The notes beneath the pieces were generated by a model. That model made no database searches, was not told the origin of the DNA, and saw only the letters and a program-made list of their open reading frames with translations. A stretch of DNA of 64,000 nt, from positions 806,001 to 870,000 of the forward strand of contig NZ_JAPEOK010000001.1 of the NCBI RefSeq assembly GCF_026341515.1, written 5' to 3'. Position numbers and translations under genes: made by a program. The DNA comes from Streptomyces sp. NBC_00878. Its GTDB lineage: Bacteria; Actinomycetota; Actinomycetes; Streptomycetales; Streptomycetaceae. Shown one piece after another: positions 1 through 8,416 of this stretch (positions are counted from its first letter, which is position 1; each line of letters begins with the position of its first letter).

Positions 1-258
1 CTCGTAGTTGTGGAGGGTCGGGTCTCTCGGCAGGAACTTGGGCGGCGAGCTGAAGATGTCCTCGGTCGGGCCCTTCAGCGAGGTGGACAGCTGCCACACG
101 AACGGCCCGACGGTGAGGGCGAGGACGGCGATCAACAGCAGGTAGCGCAGGGCGAGTTCCCACACCCGGATGCTTCGGCCGTGCTCGTCGGTGACACTCT
201 TGCGGCGGGGTGCCTCCATGGGGGCCGGCGCCTCGCGCACCTTCTCGGCGACGCTCAC
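1..258 (-). CDS. carbohydrate ABC transporter permease, second subunit (partial)
   Basis: Second inner-membrane permease of a CUT1-type sugar importer (MalG-like). Only the first 86 codons are in the window; the gene runs off the left edge. The GTG start overlaps the TGA stop of the upstream permease (GTGA overlap), so the two are translationally coupled. The first 30 residues are polar and charged, followed by one clear membrane segment (LLLIAVLALTVGPFVWQL) and then the start of the periplasmic loop, as usual for the second permease of these systems. The substrate cannot be read from this part alone. Confidence 0.85.
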   Translation of the reverse strand, partial: MSVAEKVREAPAPMEAPRRKSVTDEHGRSIRVWELALRYLLLIAVLALTVGPFVWQLSTSLKGPTEDIFSSPPKFLPRDPTLHNYE

Positions 259-1226
259 GCGTCCTCCTTCCGGTCGGCGCGCAGCACGAGCAGCATCAGC
301 GCGACGGTGACGACGAAGACGACGACCGAGATGGCGGAGGCGTAGCCGACCCGGCCGGTGAGGCCGGTGCCGGTGCGCTGCACGAGCATCACGAGAGTGG
401 TGTCCTCGCCCGCCGGGCCGCCGTCCGGGCCCGCCATCAGATACACCTCGGAGAACACCTTGAAGGCGAAGACCGAGGAGAGCGCGCCGACCAGCACCAT
501 CGTGGAACGGACGGCGGGCACGGTGACCGTGAGGAAGCGGCGGATCGCGCCCGCGCCGTCCACCGACGCTGCCTCGTGCAATTCGCGCGGCACGTTGGCG
601 AGCGCGGCCAGATAAATGATCATGTAGTAGCCGAGGCCCTTCCAGACCGTGACGGCCATGGCGCTCAGCAGAATCAGCCACTGGTCGCTGAGGAAGCCGA
701 CCCTGCCGATGCCGATCGTCTCCAACAGCGAGTTCACCAGGCCGCGTTCGTCGAGCAGCCACACCCAGATGAGTCCCACCACGACGATGGACGCGACGAC
801 CGGGGTGTAGAAGGCCGACCGGAAGAAGGCGATGCCGGGGATGTTCTTCTGGACCAGGAGCGCGAGCAGCAGGGGCAGCAGGACGAGCGCGGGGACCACC
901 CCGAGGACGTACAGCGTGCTGTTGCGCAGGCCGATCCAGAACATCTCGTCGTGCAGCAGCTCCCGGAAGTTGGCCAGGCCCACGAACTCGCCGGGGATCA
1001 GGGTCCGGCGGTCGGTGAAGGCGTTGACCAGCGTCGACACGAACGGGTAGAGGATGAAGATGCCCACGACCAGCAGCCCCGGGGCGGCGAACAGCCAGGG
1101 ACTGGTGGGGAGTTGGCGCCGCACCCGCGCGGTCCTCGGGGAAGCCGTACCGGAGGAAGTGGTACCAGAGGAACCAGTGCCGGGGGCGGCGGCGCCGGAG
1201 GACGCGGTGCTGGAGGAACTCGCCAT
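255..1226 (-). CDS. carbohydrate ABC transporter permease, first subunit
   Basis: MalF-like membrane subunit of a sugar importer, 323 aa. A Ser/Thr/Ala-rich cytoplasmic N-terminus of about 35 residues is followed by six predicted membrane segments. The coupling loop carries the permease EAA signature (EAASVDGAGAIRRFLTVTVP) that contacts the ATPase. The ATG start chosen lies 5 bp after the stop of the binding-protein gene; an upstream in-frame start would overlap that gene by 31 bp. No ATPase gene is visible, which is usual in Streptomyces, where a shared MsiK-type ATPase serves many sugar importers. The neighbouring glycosidases suggest glycan-derived sugars as substrate (inference). Confidence 0.92.
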   Translation of the reverse strand: MASSSSTASSGAAAPGTGSSGTTSSGTASPRTARVRRQLPTSPWLFAAPGLLVVGIFILYPFVSTLVNAFTDRRTLIPGEFVGLANFRELLHDEMFWIGLRNSTLYVLGVVPALVLLPLLLALLVQKNIPGIAFFRSAFYTPVVASIVVVGLIWVWLLDERGLVNSLLETIGIGRVGFLSDQWLILLSAMAVTVWKGLGYYMIIYLAALANVPRELHEAASVDGAGAIRRFLTVTVPAVRSTMVLVGALSSVFAFKVFSEVYLMAGPDGGPAGEDTTLVMLVQRTGTGLTGRVGYASAISVVVFVVTVALMLLVLRADRKEDA

Positions 1227-1231
1227 GTCGG

Positions 1232-2521
1232 TCAGCCCTGCTGCTTGAGCAGCCGGTCGCACGCCTTGACAGCGTTGTCGAGAGCCACCTTGGGGCTCTC
1301 CTTGCCCTGCAGCGCCTTGGCGACGGAGTTCCGCAGCTCGGTCTTCATCTGCTCGCTGAACAGGACCGGCGTGTAATTGACCGCGTTCTTCAGGGACTTG
1401 GCGGCGGCGATCCGGACGCGGGTCTCGTCCGTGCCGTCCTCCGTGGTGAAGTACGGGTCGTCCAGCGAACCGGCGGTGCTCGGGAAGATCGCGACCTTCT
1501 TGGCGAACGACATCTGGTTCTGCGCGTCGGTGACGTAGTGCGCGAAGGCGACCGCCGCGGGCGTCCGCTTGGTCCGGGCGTTGACCATCACACCCATCAC
1601 GTACATGTTGACCTTGCCGGTGCTGGTGATCTGGTCGGTGATACCGATGTTCTTGTAGAGGTTCGGCGCCTGCTTCTTGAAGTTGCCGAGGTCCAGGGCG
1701 CTGCCGGGGTTCATGGCGACGGCCTCGGTCAGGAACTTCTTGCCGGACGACTCGGGGGTCGCGGTCAGCGCCTGCGAGTCGAGCGCCTTGGCGTCGTACA
1801 ACTCCTTGTACTTGGTGAGGAGTTCGACTCCCTTGGCATCATTGAAGGCAAAGCCGGTGCCTTCCTTGTTCATCAGCTCGACGCCGTACCGCCCGAAGTC
1901 CTCGATGGTGGGCACATTGGCGAGGGTGGCGACCTTGCCGTCACTCTTCTCCGCCAACTCCAGGGCGTCGGCGAACAGTTCGTCGTACGTCTTCGGGGGC
2001 TTCGAGGCGTCCAGACCCGCCTCCTTGAACAGCGACTTGTTGTAGAAGAGCGGGCCGGTGTTCAGATACCAGGGGAAGGCGTACGTACCCTCCATGCCCG
2101 GTATCTCGTGGCTCGCCCAGGCGCCCGGCAGGTACTCCTTCCTGTACTTCGCGGCGGCCTTGTCGAGGTCGAGCGCGAGGCCCGCCTTGGCGAGCGGGGC
2201 GACGAGGTCGGGCGAGACGTTCACGACGTCGGGCAGGGTGCCGCCGGCCGCGTCCGCGCTGATCTTGTCGGCGTAGCCCTCGGCGGGCTGGTCGACCCAC
2301 TTCACCTTCGTGCCGGGGTACTTCTTCTCGAAGTCGGCGATCAGGCCCTCGAAGTACGGCTTGAAGTTGGCCCTCAGGTTCCAGGTCTGGAAGGTGATGT
2401 CGCCCTCGACCTTGCCGGAGGCGTCCGTGGAACCGCTGTCGTCACCTCCGGAGCCGCAGGCGCTGAGCGGCAGGACCAGGGCGACGACAGCGGCGGCGAG
2501 TGCTCTGCGAGGCATGCGCAC
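1232..2521 (-). CDS. extracellular sugar-binding lipoprotein of ABC importer
   Basis: Solute-binding protein, family 1, that captures the sugar outside the membrane for the two downstream permeases; 429 aa. The N-terminus MRMPRRALAAAVVALVLPL is a signal peptide ending in a lipobox LSAC, with the lipidated Cys at about residue 22. A GTG start is preferred because AAAGGAG (2532-2538) lies 10 bp upstream; ATG at 2515 is the alternative. A longer open frame reaching 2740 runs through the operator region and would bury the signal peptide, so it is rejected. First gene of the importer operon and divergent from the LacI gene, whose repressor probably controls it through the inverted repeat at 2704-2745. 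Confidence 0.93.
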   Translation of the reverse strand: MRMPRRALAAAVVALVLPLSACGSGGDDSGSTDASGKVEGDITFQTWNLRANFKPYFEGLIADFEKKYPGTKVKWVDQPAEGYADKISADAAGGTLPDVVNVSPDLVAPLAKAGLALDLDKAAAKYRKEYLPGAWASHEIPGMEGTYAFPWYLNTGPLFYNKSLFKEAGLDASKPPKTYDELFADALELAEKSDGKVATLANVPTIEDFGRYGVELMNKEGTGFAFNDAKGVELLTKYKELYDAKALDSQALTATPESSGKKFLTEAVAMNPGSALDLGNFKKQAPNLYKNIGITDQITSTGKVNMYVMGVMVNARTKRTPAAVAFAHYVTDAQNQMSFAKKVAIFPSTAGSLDDPYFTTEDGTDETRVRIAAAKSLKNAVNYTPVLFSEQMKTELRNSVAKALQGKESPKVALDNAVKACDRLLKQQG

Positions 2522-2703
2522 GGTGACCGGGCTCCTTTGCGACGGTTGCGAGAGGTTGCGAGGGGTTGCGACGGCGTGGGTCGGGGTGACGGGCAGACCT
2601 TGCATCCATCCCGGCGGGGAAGTCAATGGATTCCACCCCGCTAAATTCATTAGCTGAGCATTAGCCCTGCTCAAAGGATTGCGAGTCGACTCTTGCAGCC
2701 GAT

Positions 2704-2745
2704 CACTAATGCGCTTTAGAGTGATCTGGCTCAAGCGCATTAGTG
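2704..2745. promoter_or_regulatory. LacI-type double operator in divergent promoter region
   Basis: Perfect 13-bp inverted repeat CACTAATGCGCTT / AAGCGCATTAGTG with a 16-bp spacer. Each arm belongs to a near-palindrome with GCGC at its centre (CTAATGCGCTTTAG and CTCAAGCGCATTAG, 24 bp apart), the form expected for two LacI-family operators. CATTAG half-sites also occur at 2648-2653 and 2659-2664. The site lies between the binding-protein gene and the lacI-like gene, so it probably controls both. Confidence 0.75.
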
Positions 2746-2788
2746 CAGAGCTCCATTGAGCAGGCCTTCAGGGAAATGGGGAGCAAGG

Positions 2789-3847
2789 TTGCCAGCCAAG
2801 CGGTCTCCCGCGCGCCGGCCGACGATGAAGGACATCGCGCAGCGCGCCGGGGTCTCCGAGAGCGCGGTCTCCTTCGCGCTCAACGACCGGCCCGGGGTCT
2901 CCGAGATCACCCGGGACCGGGTGCGCCGGGTCGCCGAGCAACTGGGCTGGCGGCCCAGCACGGCCGCGCGCCAGCTGTCCGGCGAGGGCGCGGCGACGGT
3001 CGGTCTCGTCGTGGCCAGGCCCGCCGACACCCTGGGCGTGGACTCGTTCTTCCTTCAGCTCATCTCCGGCATCCAGGAAGTCCTGGCGGAGCGTCATCTC
3101 GGCCTGCTCTTCCAGGTGGTCGAGGACGTCGACGACGAGTGCGTGGTGTACCGGCGCTGGTGGGCGGAGCACCGGGTGGACGGGGTGATGGTCGTCGACC
3201 CCCGGACCGACGACGTACGCCCGGACCTGCTGGACGAGCTGGGCCTGCCCGCTGTGGTCATCGGCGGGGCGCCGGACGCGCGGCACCCGGGTCTGTCGAC
3301 CGTCTGGGCGGACGACGCGGGCGCGATGGCCTCGGTCGTGGACCGGCTGTCCGCGCTGGGGCACCGCCGGATCGTGCATATCGCGGGGCTGCCCGGCCTC
3401 GCGCACACCGAGCGCCGGATCCGTACGCTGCGCGCCGAGGCCGAGCGGCGCGGGCTCGCCGAGGTGCGCTCGGTGACCACGGACTACTCGGACGCGGAGG
3501 GGGCCGCCGTGACGCGCCGGGTCCTCGAAGGCGGGGTTCTGGAGGGCGGGTCACCGCCTACCGCGCTGGTCTACGACAACGACGTGATGGCCGTCGCCGG
3601 AGTCGCCGCGGCGACCGAGCTGGGCTTCTCGGTGCCGGGTGACGTCTCGGTCGTGGCCTGGGAGGACTCGGCGCTGTGCCGCATGGTCAAGCCGTGGCTG
3701 TCGGCGCTGTCCCGCGACACGGTGGAGTTCGGCCGGACGGCCGCGAAGGAATTGACCTCGCTGGTGGACGGGGGGCCCGCGCGGACTGTGCGGGTGCCGG
3801 TGCCGCGGTTGATCGAGCGGGAGAGTACGGGGCCCTGCGGGGCTTGA
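2789..3847 (+). CDS. LacI family transcriptional repressor
   Basis: DNA-binding regulator of about 352 aa. N-terminal LacI helix-turn-helix and hinge (from MKDIAQRAGVSESAVSFAL, residues about 13-62), then a periplasmic-binding-protein-like effector domain to the end. A TTG start is chosen because GGGGAG at 2778-2783 lies 5 bp upstream; a further in-frame TTG at 2756 has no ribosome-binding site. It diverges from the sugar importer, and the palindromes between them are the likely operators. The inducer is probably a sugar or sugar phosphate released by the importer and glycosidases nearby (inference). Confidence 0.93.
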   Translation: MPAKRSPARRPTMKDIAQRAGVSESAVSFALNDRPGVSEITRDRVRRVAEQLGWRPSTAARQLSGEGAATVGLVVARPADTLGVDSFFLQLISGIQEVLAERHLGLLFQVVEDVDDECVVYRRWWAEHRVDGVMVVDPRTDDVRPDLLDELGLPAVVIGGAPDARHPGLSTVWADDAGAMASVVDRLSALGHRRIVHIAGLPGLAHTERRIRTLRAEAERRGLAEVRSVTTDYSDAEGAAVTRRVLEGGVLEGGSPPTALVYDNDVMAVAGVAAATELGFSVPGDVSVVAWEDSALCRMVKPWLSALSRDTVEFGRTAAKELTSLVDGGPARTVRVPVPRLIERESTGPCGA

Positions 3848-3900
3848 GCGGGAAGGGGCGGGGGGGAGTGGGGGGCTGTGTTGCGTCTGCGGGTCCGTTG

Positions 3901-3955
3901 TGGCTGGTCGCGCCCACGCGGCGGAGCCGCAGATGTCACAGCCCCGCACCCCTGA
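3901..3955 (+). repeat. dispersed intergenic repeat, copy A
   Basis: Begins GGCTGGTCGCGCCCACG, continues GCGGAGCCGCA and ends CACAGCCCCGCACCCCT. Related copies lie at 7811-7841, 12244-12298 (reverse) and 25865-25954. All are intergenic and next to stop codons. GC-rich and partly self-complementary (GCGGCGGAGCCGC), so it may act as a transcript-end structure. Confidence 0.7.
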
Positions 3956-3977
3956 GGGTGCAACGGTGGCCGCTCCC

Positions 3978-5573
3978 TCAGAGGCGCGAGCGGTACAGGG
4001 CGAACTGGGTCAGGTGTGGCGGTTGGCGTGACTGTGTTACTCGTACGCGCCAGTGCCTTGCCCGTACGGGAGTTGGCAGGAGCAGGATGCGGCTGGCGCC
4101 GAGTGTGCCCGCCTCAGCCACCCGCGCCCAGGCACCGCCGGCGCCGGGCTGGGCCTCGACCACGAAGCTCTCCACCTGTTGCCCGTGTCGGATGTCCTCG
4201 GCGAGGCGGATACGGTTCACCTCGCGGGCGCGGCCGAGGTCGACCGTGATCGTGCCCGGGGAAGTGGTGCCCCGGGCTCCGCCCGCCAGGTCCTCCGGCA
4301 ACTCCCGGTCGATTCGTTCGCGGAACTCCCGTAGGCGGGTGACGTCGGCGGCCGGGAGGAGGCCCTGCTCGTCCGGCGGGATGTTGAGCAGGAGTACCGC
4401 GTTGCGGCCCACCGAGCCGAAGTAGATGTCCGTCAACTGCTGTACGGACTTGGGCTGTTGGTCGGCGTGGTAGAACCATCCGTCCCGGATGGACACGTCG
4501 GCCTCGGCCGGCCACCACTGCAGGTAGTCGGCCACGGGCCGCGCGGCGACCAGGGCGTCCCGGCCGCCCATGTCGGGCGCGTCGTACGAGAGGGCGAAGT
4601 CCATGCGCCCGTTGTCCTTCTCCTGGACGGGTACGACGCTCCACTCGTTCTCGCGGGCGAACCCGCCCTCGTTGCCGACCCAGCGCACGTCGGGTCCGGA
4701 CACGGCGACCGTGGCGTCCGGCACGAGTGTCCGGATCAGCATGTACCAGCTGTCCCAGTCGTACGTCTCGACCTGGTCCGGCGGGATCCGGCCCTGGGCA
4801 CCGTCGAACCAGACCTCGTCGACAGGCCCGTACTCGGTGAGAACCTCGTAGAGCTGGTCGAGCATATGGGCGCCGTAGTCGGTGGCCGGGAGCCTGAAGG
4901 TGGGCCCGTCCGGGCGGTCGTCGCCGGGGACCGGGGTGGGGATGGTGCGCTCGGAGCGGGCACTGCCGTTGGCGTACACGCCGTGCAGGTACTGGTTCTC
5001 GTCGGCCGGTGAGATGTAGACGCCGACCTTGATGCCATGGCGGCGCATCGAGTCGGCGAAGGAACGCAGGACGTCACCCTGTCCGCCCTGCCAACTGCTC
5101 GACGCCACCGAGTGGTTGGTGTACCGCGACCGGTAGAGCACGAAGCCGTCGTGGTGCTTGACGGTGAGGATGGCGAGCTTGAAGCCGCCGTCGCGCAGGG
5201 CGCGGGCCCACTGGTCGGTGTCGAGGCCGACCGGCTGGAAGACGTCGGGGTCCTCGTCCCCGGTACCCCATTCGAGGCCGGTGAAGGTATTCACGCCGAA
5301 GTGCAGGAAGGCGGTGCGTTCGAGGGCCTGCCAGGCGATCTGCCGTTCCGTGGGCCGTACTTGGGAAGCCTTGCTGACCAGCTCCTCCGCGGTGTCGTCC
5401 GGGCTGACGGGAATCCGGTACCACGGCTCCTCGGCAGAGGCGGCGGAAGCGGAGGCAGCGGAGGCGGACGCGGACGCGGAGGTGGTGGCGGAGGACGCGC
5501 GGGCCAGTGACGTACCGCTGGACGCGGCGAGAGCGGCGGCTGCCGTGACGAAGAGACGTCTGGAGACTTCCAT
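3978..5573 (-). CDS. secreted alpha-L-fucosidase, GH29
   Basis: Hydrolyses alpha-L-fucose from glycans outside the cell; 531 aa. The start ATG (GAGGAG about 10 bp upstream) gives an N-terminus with a Tat-like SRRLFVT motif and an Ala-rich signal peptide, then a Ser/Ala linker. The GH29 barrel follows: LHFGVNTF near residue 92, KHHDGF with His140/His141, and VDEVWFDG with the probable catalytic nucleophile Asp257. The last 100 residues (TITVDLGRAREVNRIRL onward) look like an F5/8-type discoidin/CBM32 domain. It lies downstream of the sugar importer and LacI gene and upstream of a GH20 enzyme on the same strand. The exact fucose linkage cannot be read from sequence. Confidence 0.93.
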   Translation of the reverse strand: MEVSRRLFVTAAAALAASSGTSLARASSATTSASASASAASASAASAEEPWYRIPVSPDDTAEELVSKASQVRPTERQIAWQALERTAFLHFGVNTFTGLEWGTGDEDPDVFQPVGLDTDQWARALRDGGFKLAILTVKHHDGFVLYRSRYTNHSVASSSWQGGQGDVLRSFADSMRRHGIKVGVYISPADENQYLHGVYANGSARSERTIPTPVPGDDRPDGPTFRLPATDYGAHMLDQLYEVLTEYGPVDEVWFDGAQGRIPPDQVETYDWDSWYMLIRTLVPDATVAVSGPDVRWVGNEGGFARENEWSVVPVQEKDNGRMDFALSYDAPDMGGRDALVAARPVADYLQWWPAEADVSIRDGWFYHADQQPKSVQQLTDIYFGSVGRNAVLLLNIPPDEQGLLPAADVTRLREFRERIDRELPEDLAGGARGTTSPGTITVDLGRAREVNRIRLAEDIRHGQQVESFVVEAQPGAGGAWARVAEAGTLGASRILLLPTPVRARHWRVRVTQSRQPPHLTQFALYRSRL

Positions 5574-5630
5574 GCGGGTCGGACTCCTCAGGTCAGGGAT
5601 GATCAACCAACGGGTCGACGGAGCTAGGGA

Positions 5631-5662
5631 CCTACGGGGCTACGGGTCTACGGGTCTACGGT
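5631..5662. repeat. 8-bp tandem repeat, four units
   Basis: CCTACGGG, GCTACGGG, TCTACGGG, TCTACGGT directly abutting, ending on the stop codon of the GH20 gene. Not coding. Slippage of an 8-bp unit at a gene end is the simplest explanation. Confidence 0.75.
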
Positions 5663-7575
5663 CATCCGGCAGCCAACTGCCATACGGCAGGGCTCTGTTG
5701 GTCAGGCGGGTACTGCACGAGCCGACCGTCATCGGTCACATGCACGGCCATCTGTGTGATCGCGTTGACGAGCCGGTAGCCGTCCTGCGCGGGCACCAAC
5801 TGCCAGCGCTGCAAGGTGTTCGCGGCGTCGCAGGTCTGCCGGGACACCTCGATGCCGGGCTGGAGCGGCACGTTGAGGGTGAGCCTGCCGCCGCGTATGT
5901 CGAGACAGCCGTTCGCGGTCTTCAAGGTCACGTAGCCGTCCGGGGTGCGCTTCACCTCGGCCGTGACGGACACGGTCCCCGCCCGGAAGGTGTACGTCCC
6001 GTCCGCGACCGGTACGCGGGTGAGGTCCCGCCATCCGGGCGCGTGGCCCACGGCAGCCGCGCGAGCGGTGAACTGCGCGTACGTGGCGTCCGGGTGGGGG
6101 CTGCCCCAGGTGGCCTGGGCGACGTGGCGCAGGGCCGGGTCGGTGTCTTGCGCGACCTCGTTCTCGGTCTCGCCGCGCCCGTTGTCGGGCCAGAGGCTGA
6201 TCTTGGCTCCGGTGATGCCCTCGCGCGAGGTGAGCTTCTCGCCCTCGAAGCTGCGCGGGTCCCAACTCTGCTCGTACAGGCCCTTGGTGTCCGAGTGGAA
6301 GCCGCCGCGTACGAGATAGAGGGCGTAGGCCGCGTTCATCAACGGGTAGCCCTGGGCTCGGAGTTGGCTGGGCTTCGTCGCCACGTTCAGCCAGTGCTCG
6401 ACCGTCGTCGCGGCCGTGACGGGCACGGTGTTGGCGCCGGTGAGACCGTCGTTCCAGATGCGCAGCTTCTTGCCCTTGTCCGCCGCGTGGGCGTGGACGC
6501 GGTTGACGAAGTCGATGAACGCGTCCTGCGGGGTGGCGTTCGCGCCGTACTTCGCCCGGGCGTACTCCAGGACCTGTGGGTACTTGGCGAAGTCGGAGCC
6601 GAGCATGTACTCGTCGGCGCCCATGTGCCAGGAGTCGGACGTGAACACCTCGGCGTACTCGTCCATCAGGCTCGTGTAGTAGGCGAAGGCCTCGGGGCGC
6701 GTGATGTCGAGCCGGGACGGCTGCTTGTTGCCGTCGGAGTCGGCGAGCTGGAGGTCCGGGCGGTTCTCGATCCACGGGTCCATGTGTCCCGGGGAGTTGA
6801 TCTCCGGGACGATCGTGACGTGGTACTTCTCGCCGAGGGCGACGAGGCTTCGTATCTCGTCCTTGGTGTAGTAGCCCCAGGTGTTGGCTTCGGGGTGCGC
6901 GTCGCTCTTCACCTTGAGTTCGAGCAGCAGCTGGTTGAGCCTGTGGTACGCCATGTCGCGTACGAGGTTCTCCAGCCAGGCCGTCGTGATGTGGATGTAG
7001 CAGGCGCAGACGCCGACACCGCGCTCCTCGTACTGCGGCACGTCGACCGTGCGTCCGGCGGGCAACCGGTCGCTCTGGGCGAGGAGTTGGAGGAGGGTCC
7101 GGGTGCCGTAGAAGGCGCCGGTCTCGGTGGCGCCCGTCACCGACAGGCGTTCGCCCGCGCGGAGTTCGTACCCCTCCTTCCCGAGCGCGGTTCTGGCGGG
7201 CGCGACGTCGATGACGATGTCTCCCGTACGTGCTCCCCCGCCGACGACGGGGACGGTGCCGTGGCCCGCCGCGCGCAGGTCCTCGGCGAGGGTGTCGGCG
7301 ACGCGGCGCTCGGCCGTTCCGTCCGCGACGAGGCGCGCGCCGCGGCCGTAGACGTATTGTCCGGAATCCGGCGCCCAGTCGGACAGCGCGGGAACGGTGA
7401 CAGGGGTCGCGGGGCCTGCCTTCTCGGCCCCTCCGGCCGTTCCGGATGCCCCTCCGGCCGCCTGAGCCGCCGGGGCCGGGACCGCGAGCAGCAGCAGCGC
7501 CGCCACGACGCCGACCAGCCGGGATCGTCTTGGACCCCTGCTCTTGCCTTCAGCGCTCCTGGCTTCCGCACGCAC
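5662..7575 (-). CDS. secreted beta-N-acetylhexosaminidase, GH20, with C-terminal lectin-like domain
   Basis: Releases terminal GlcNAc/GalNAc from glycans outside the cell; about 637 aa. Signal peptide (LVGVVAALLLLAVPAPAAQA), a GH20b-type N-terminal domain (residues about 60-180), then the GH20 barrel with the catalytic Asp-Glu pair in WHMGADEY (about Asp321-Glu322) and a PEINSPGH motif. The C-terminal 130 residues contain GCLDIRGG and LQRWQLVP, typical of a ricin-type beta-trefoil lectin. The GTG start has GGGAGGGG 5 bp upstream; an ATG 15 bp further out lies within that site. Related GH20 subfamilies include lacto-N-biosidases, so the precise substrate is open. Confidence 0.92.
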   Translation of the reverse strand: MRAEARSAEGKSRGPRRSRLVGVVAALLLLAVPAPAAQAAGGASGTAGGAEKAGPATPVTVPALSDWAPDSGQYVYGRGARLVADGTAERRVADTLAEDLRAAGHGTVPVVGGGARTGDIVIDVAPARTALGKEGYELRAGERLSVTGATETGAFYGTRTLLQLLAQSDRLPAGRTVDVPQYEERGVGVCACYIHITTAWLENLVRDMAYHRLNQLLLELKVKSDAHPEANTWGYYTKDEIRSLVALGEKYHVTIVPEINSPGHMDPWIENRPDLQLADSDGNKQPSRLDITRPEAFAYYTSLMDEYAEVFTSDSWHMGADEYMLGSDFAKYPQVLEYARAKYGANATPQDAFIDFVNRVHAHAADKGKKLRIWNDGLTGANTVPVTAATTVEHWLNVATKPSQLRAQGYPLMNAAYALYLVRGGFHSDTKGLYEQSWDPRSFEGEKLTSREGITGAKISLWPDNGRGETENEVAQDTDPALRHVAQATWGSPHPDATYAQFTARAAAVGHAPGWRDLTRVPVADGTYTFRAGTVSVTAEVKRTPDGYVTLKTANGCLDIRGGRLTLNVPLQPGIEVSRQTCDAANTLQRWQLVPAQDGYRLVNAITQMAVHVTDDGRLVQYPPDQQSPAVWQLAAG

Positions 7576-7637
7576 GGGCACCCCTCCCATTCATCGGAGG
7601 TGTGATGATTGAGCTGGCTCCAGGGCCTGTCAATGGG

Positions 7638-7651
7638 GTCTGAAGTCAGAC
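7638..7651. promoter_or_regulatory. palindrome upstream of GH20 gene
   Basis: GTCTGA-AG-TCAGAC, a perfect 6-2-6 inverted repeat 63 bp upstream of the GH20 start, in a position suited to an operator. It does not match the DasR dre consensus (TGGTCTAGACCA), though it shares the GGTCT half. Confidence 0.35.
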
Positions 7652-7810
7652 GGGTTGAGCCAGTGGTCGGATGACCTGCCACTCCTTGGGAACATCCGTA
7701 CGCTCGCGGCGCGAAAAGTCCAAGAGGACCGCAGCGAATGTCCAAGCGCGGCGGCTCAGCTCCGCGGGGGGCTTCGCGGGGAGGGTCGTAGGTCGACTGC
7801 GGGCTGTGTG

Positions 7811-7841
7811 TGGCTGGTCGCGCAGTTCCCCGCGCCCCTGA
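7811..7841 (+). repeat. dispersed intergenic repeat, copy B (short form)
   Basis: Short version of the element: GGCTGGTCGCGC followed directly by AGTTCCCCGCGCCCCT, lacking the central GGAGCCGCA section of copies A, C and D. It lies 31 bp beyond the 3' end of the GNAT gene, in the 296-bp gap between the GH20 and GNAT genes. Confidence 0.65.
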
Positions 7842-7871
7842 AAGAAGGCAGTTACCCCTGGCCCCTATCGG

Positions 7872-8354
7872 TCAGAGAGCGCGGTGCATGACGTGCAGGC
7901 CCACTCTGCCGTGGGTCGGGTGGTCGTAGGCGTCCGGGATCGTGCCCAGGATCGTGAAGCCCAGGGACGTCCACAGTTTCACCGCGGGGTTGGTTTCGAC
8001 CACCGCGTTGAAGACCATCGCTCGGTAGCCGTCGGCCTTGGCCGTTTCCAGGATGTGGTTGGCGAGGGCTCGGCCGATGCCCTGGCCCGAGCGGTCCGGG
8101 TCGACCATGAAGGCGGCGTTGGCGATGCGGGCGGCGGGGCCGCCGTAGTTGGGGGTGACGTAGGCGGAGCCGACCACGGCTCCCGTGGCGTCCTCGGCCA
8201 CGTACACCCGCTTGCCCCGGGCCATCCACAGGGCGCGGGCGTCCTCTTCGGAGGTGTCCGGGTCCCAGGTGTAGGTCTCGGCGGCGGCGACGATGCGGTG
8301 CCAGAAAGGCCAGATCCGCGGCCAGTCGTCGGCCGCGGCTTCTCTGATCAGCAT
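7872..8354 (-). CDS. GNAT family N-acetyltransferase
   Basis: 160-aa acetyl-CoA-dependent acetyltransferase. The GNAT fold is clear: MLIREAAADDWPRI at the start, the acetyl-CoA loop RSGQGIGRALANHIL in motif A, and NPAVKLWTSLGF near the C-terminus, closest to the phosphinothricin/ribosomal-protein acetyltransferase type. The start ATG has no clear ribosome-binding site and lies inside an 18-bp perfect hairpin (8344-8386). A longer frame runs upstream to 8597 but overlaps the well-supported 57-aa gene and is rejected. It is 62 bp downstream of that small gene on the same strand, so the two may be co-transcribed. Substrate unknown. Confidence 0.85.
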   Translation of the reverse strand: MLIREAAADDWPRIWPFWHRIVAAAETYTWDPDTSEEDARALWMARGKRVYVAEDATGAVVGSAYVTPNYGGPAARIANAAFMVDPDRSGQGIGRALANHILETAKADGYRAMVFNAVVETNPAVKLWTSLGFTILGTIPDAYDHPTHGRVGLHVMHRAL

Positions 8355-8386
8355 GGGCGTGAGTCTGGCACGCCCATGCTGATCAG
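8344..8386 (-). promoter_or_regulatory. 18-bp perfect inverted repeat covering the GNAT start codon
   Basis: Arms CTGATCAGCATGGGCGTG and CACGCCCATGCTGATCAG are exact complements separated by 7 bp. In the transcript the GNAT start codon is in the 3' arm, so a folded stem would hide it. The 5' arm contains another ATG that opens a 9-codon frame whose TGA stop overlaps the GNAT ATG region. It could be a translational attenuator, a terminator for the upstream small gene, or a protein-binding site. Confidence 0.7.
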
Positions 8387-8416
8387 CGATCGCGAGGGTG
8401 CTGGTGGACCTGGCGG

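Noticed and set aside
2522..2740. Upstream extension of the sugar-binding protein to a 502-residue form
   Set aside because: It would place the signal peptide and lipobox 75 residues in and run through the operator; a good ribosome-binding site supports the shorter start.
7638..7651. DasR (dre) site before the GH20 gene
   Set aside because: Shares only the GGTCT half and has wrong spacing compared with TGGTCTAGACCA.
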